Below are positions 6,753 to 6,867 of a DNA stretch of 6,867 nucleotides, one piece after another. The stretch is from an uncultured Rikenellaceae bacterium (GTDB lineage: Bacteria > Bacteroidota > Bacteroidia > Bacteroidales > Rikenellaceae), in NCBI GenBank assembly GCA_947038135.1, contig CAMQVM010000082.1, positions 1-6,867 of the forward strand. Direction: 5' to 3'. The stretch's first letter is position 1. Each line of letters begins with the position of its first letter. Under the pieces are notes generated by a model. That model searched no databases, had not been told where the DNA came from, and was given only the letters and a program-made list of their open reading frames with translations. A program made the translations under genes and the position numbers.

Positions 6753-6867
6753 ATGAAAAAAAAATTAACTACTTTGAAAAGATGGGCATCATGTTTCGCC
6801 CTAGCAGGAGTCCTTTTCGGGTGTGCTAAAAACACCGATGGTGACGGAGTTAAGGGCGATAAAAGCC
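6753..6867 (+). CDS. N-terminus of a lipoprotein, cut by the window edge
   Basis: The first 38 codons of a plus-strand gene that continues beyond the window. The product begins MKKKLTTLKR, followed by a hydrophobic stretch and lipobox VLFGC with Cys24, a clear signal peptidase II site. After the cysteine comes AKNTDGDGVKGDKS, a polar, flexible linker typical of exported Bacteroidetes lipoproteins. The codons are visibly more GC rich than the surrounding intergenic DNA, which supports real coding. The sequence before the ATG (TTAAAGCT) has no strong Shine-Dalgarno site. The main domain lies outside the window, so no function can be given. Confidence 0.82.
   Translation, partial: MKKKLTTLKRWASCFALAGVLFGCAKNTDGDGVKGDKS

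Overview
The window looks like an AT-rich stretch of a Bacteroidales (Bacteroidota) chromosome. Three things point there: upstream sequences fit the Bacteroidetes -33/-7 promoter pattern (TTTG, about 20 bases, TAnnTTTG) rather than -35/-10 boxes; starts lack clear Shine-Dalgarno sequences; and there are several short lipoproteins, including one that looks like a broken FISUMP-domain protein. The genus cannot be told from the sequence. No rRNA, tRNA, CRISPR array or insertion sequence was seen.

Left edge (1-829): a decayed zone. A plus-strand reading frame interrupted by stops resembles one ankyrin repeat and runs into a perfect 21-bp hairpin (169-220). From the other side, a minus-strand lipoprotein gene (242-623) with an in-frame stop and a frameshift ends at the same hairpin. 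That broken gene keeps a recognisable promoter (652-683). A second hairpin (730-762) separates it from the transporter genes.

Middle (830-3551): two adjacent minus-strand genes, 34 bases apart, encode closely similar neurotransmitter:sodium symporter (NSS/SNF) proteins of 446 and 448 residues. Both have the 11-helix layout of bacterial MhsT/TnaT-type amino-acid transporters and keep the sodium-site residues. They look like a tandem duplication transcribed from one promoter (3578-3609).

Right part (3816-6227): a minus-strand two-gene unit. The upstream gene encodes a probable lipoprotein of unknown function (250 aa). The downstream gene, 12 bases later, encodes an exported protein of 548 aa made of about 13 ankyrin repeats with a short basic/aromatic tail. 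Both are predicted to leave the cytoplasm, so they may act together in the envelope. This pair is the best candidate for an undescribed system here, though its function cannot be deduced.

Right edge (6228-6867): a 525-base AT-rich gap with the same TATCTTTG -7-like octamer on both strands, followed by the first 38 codons of a divergent lipoprotein gene that leaves the window.
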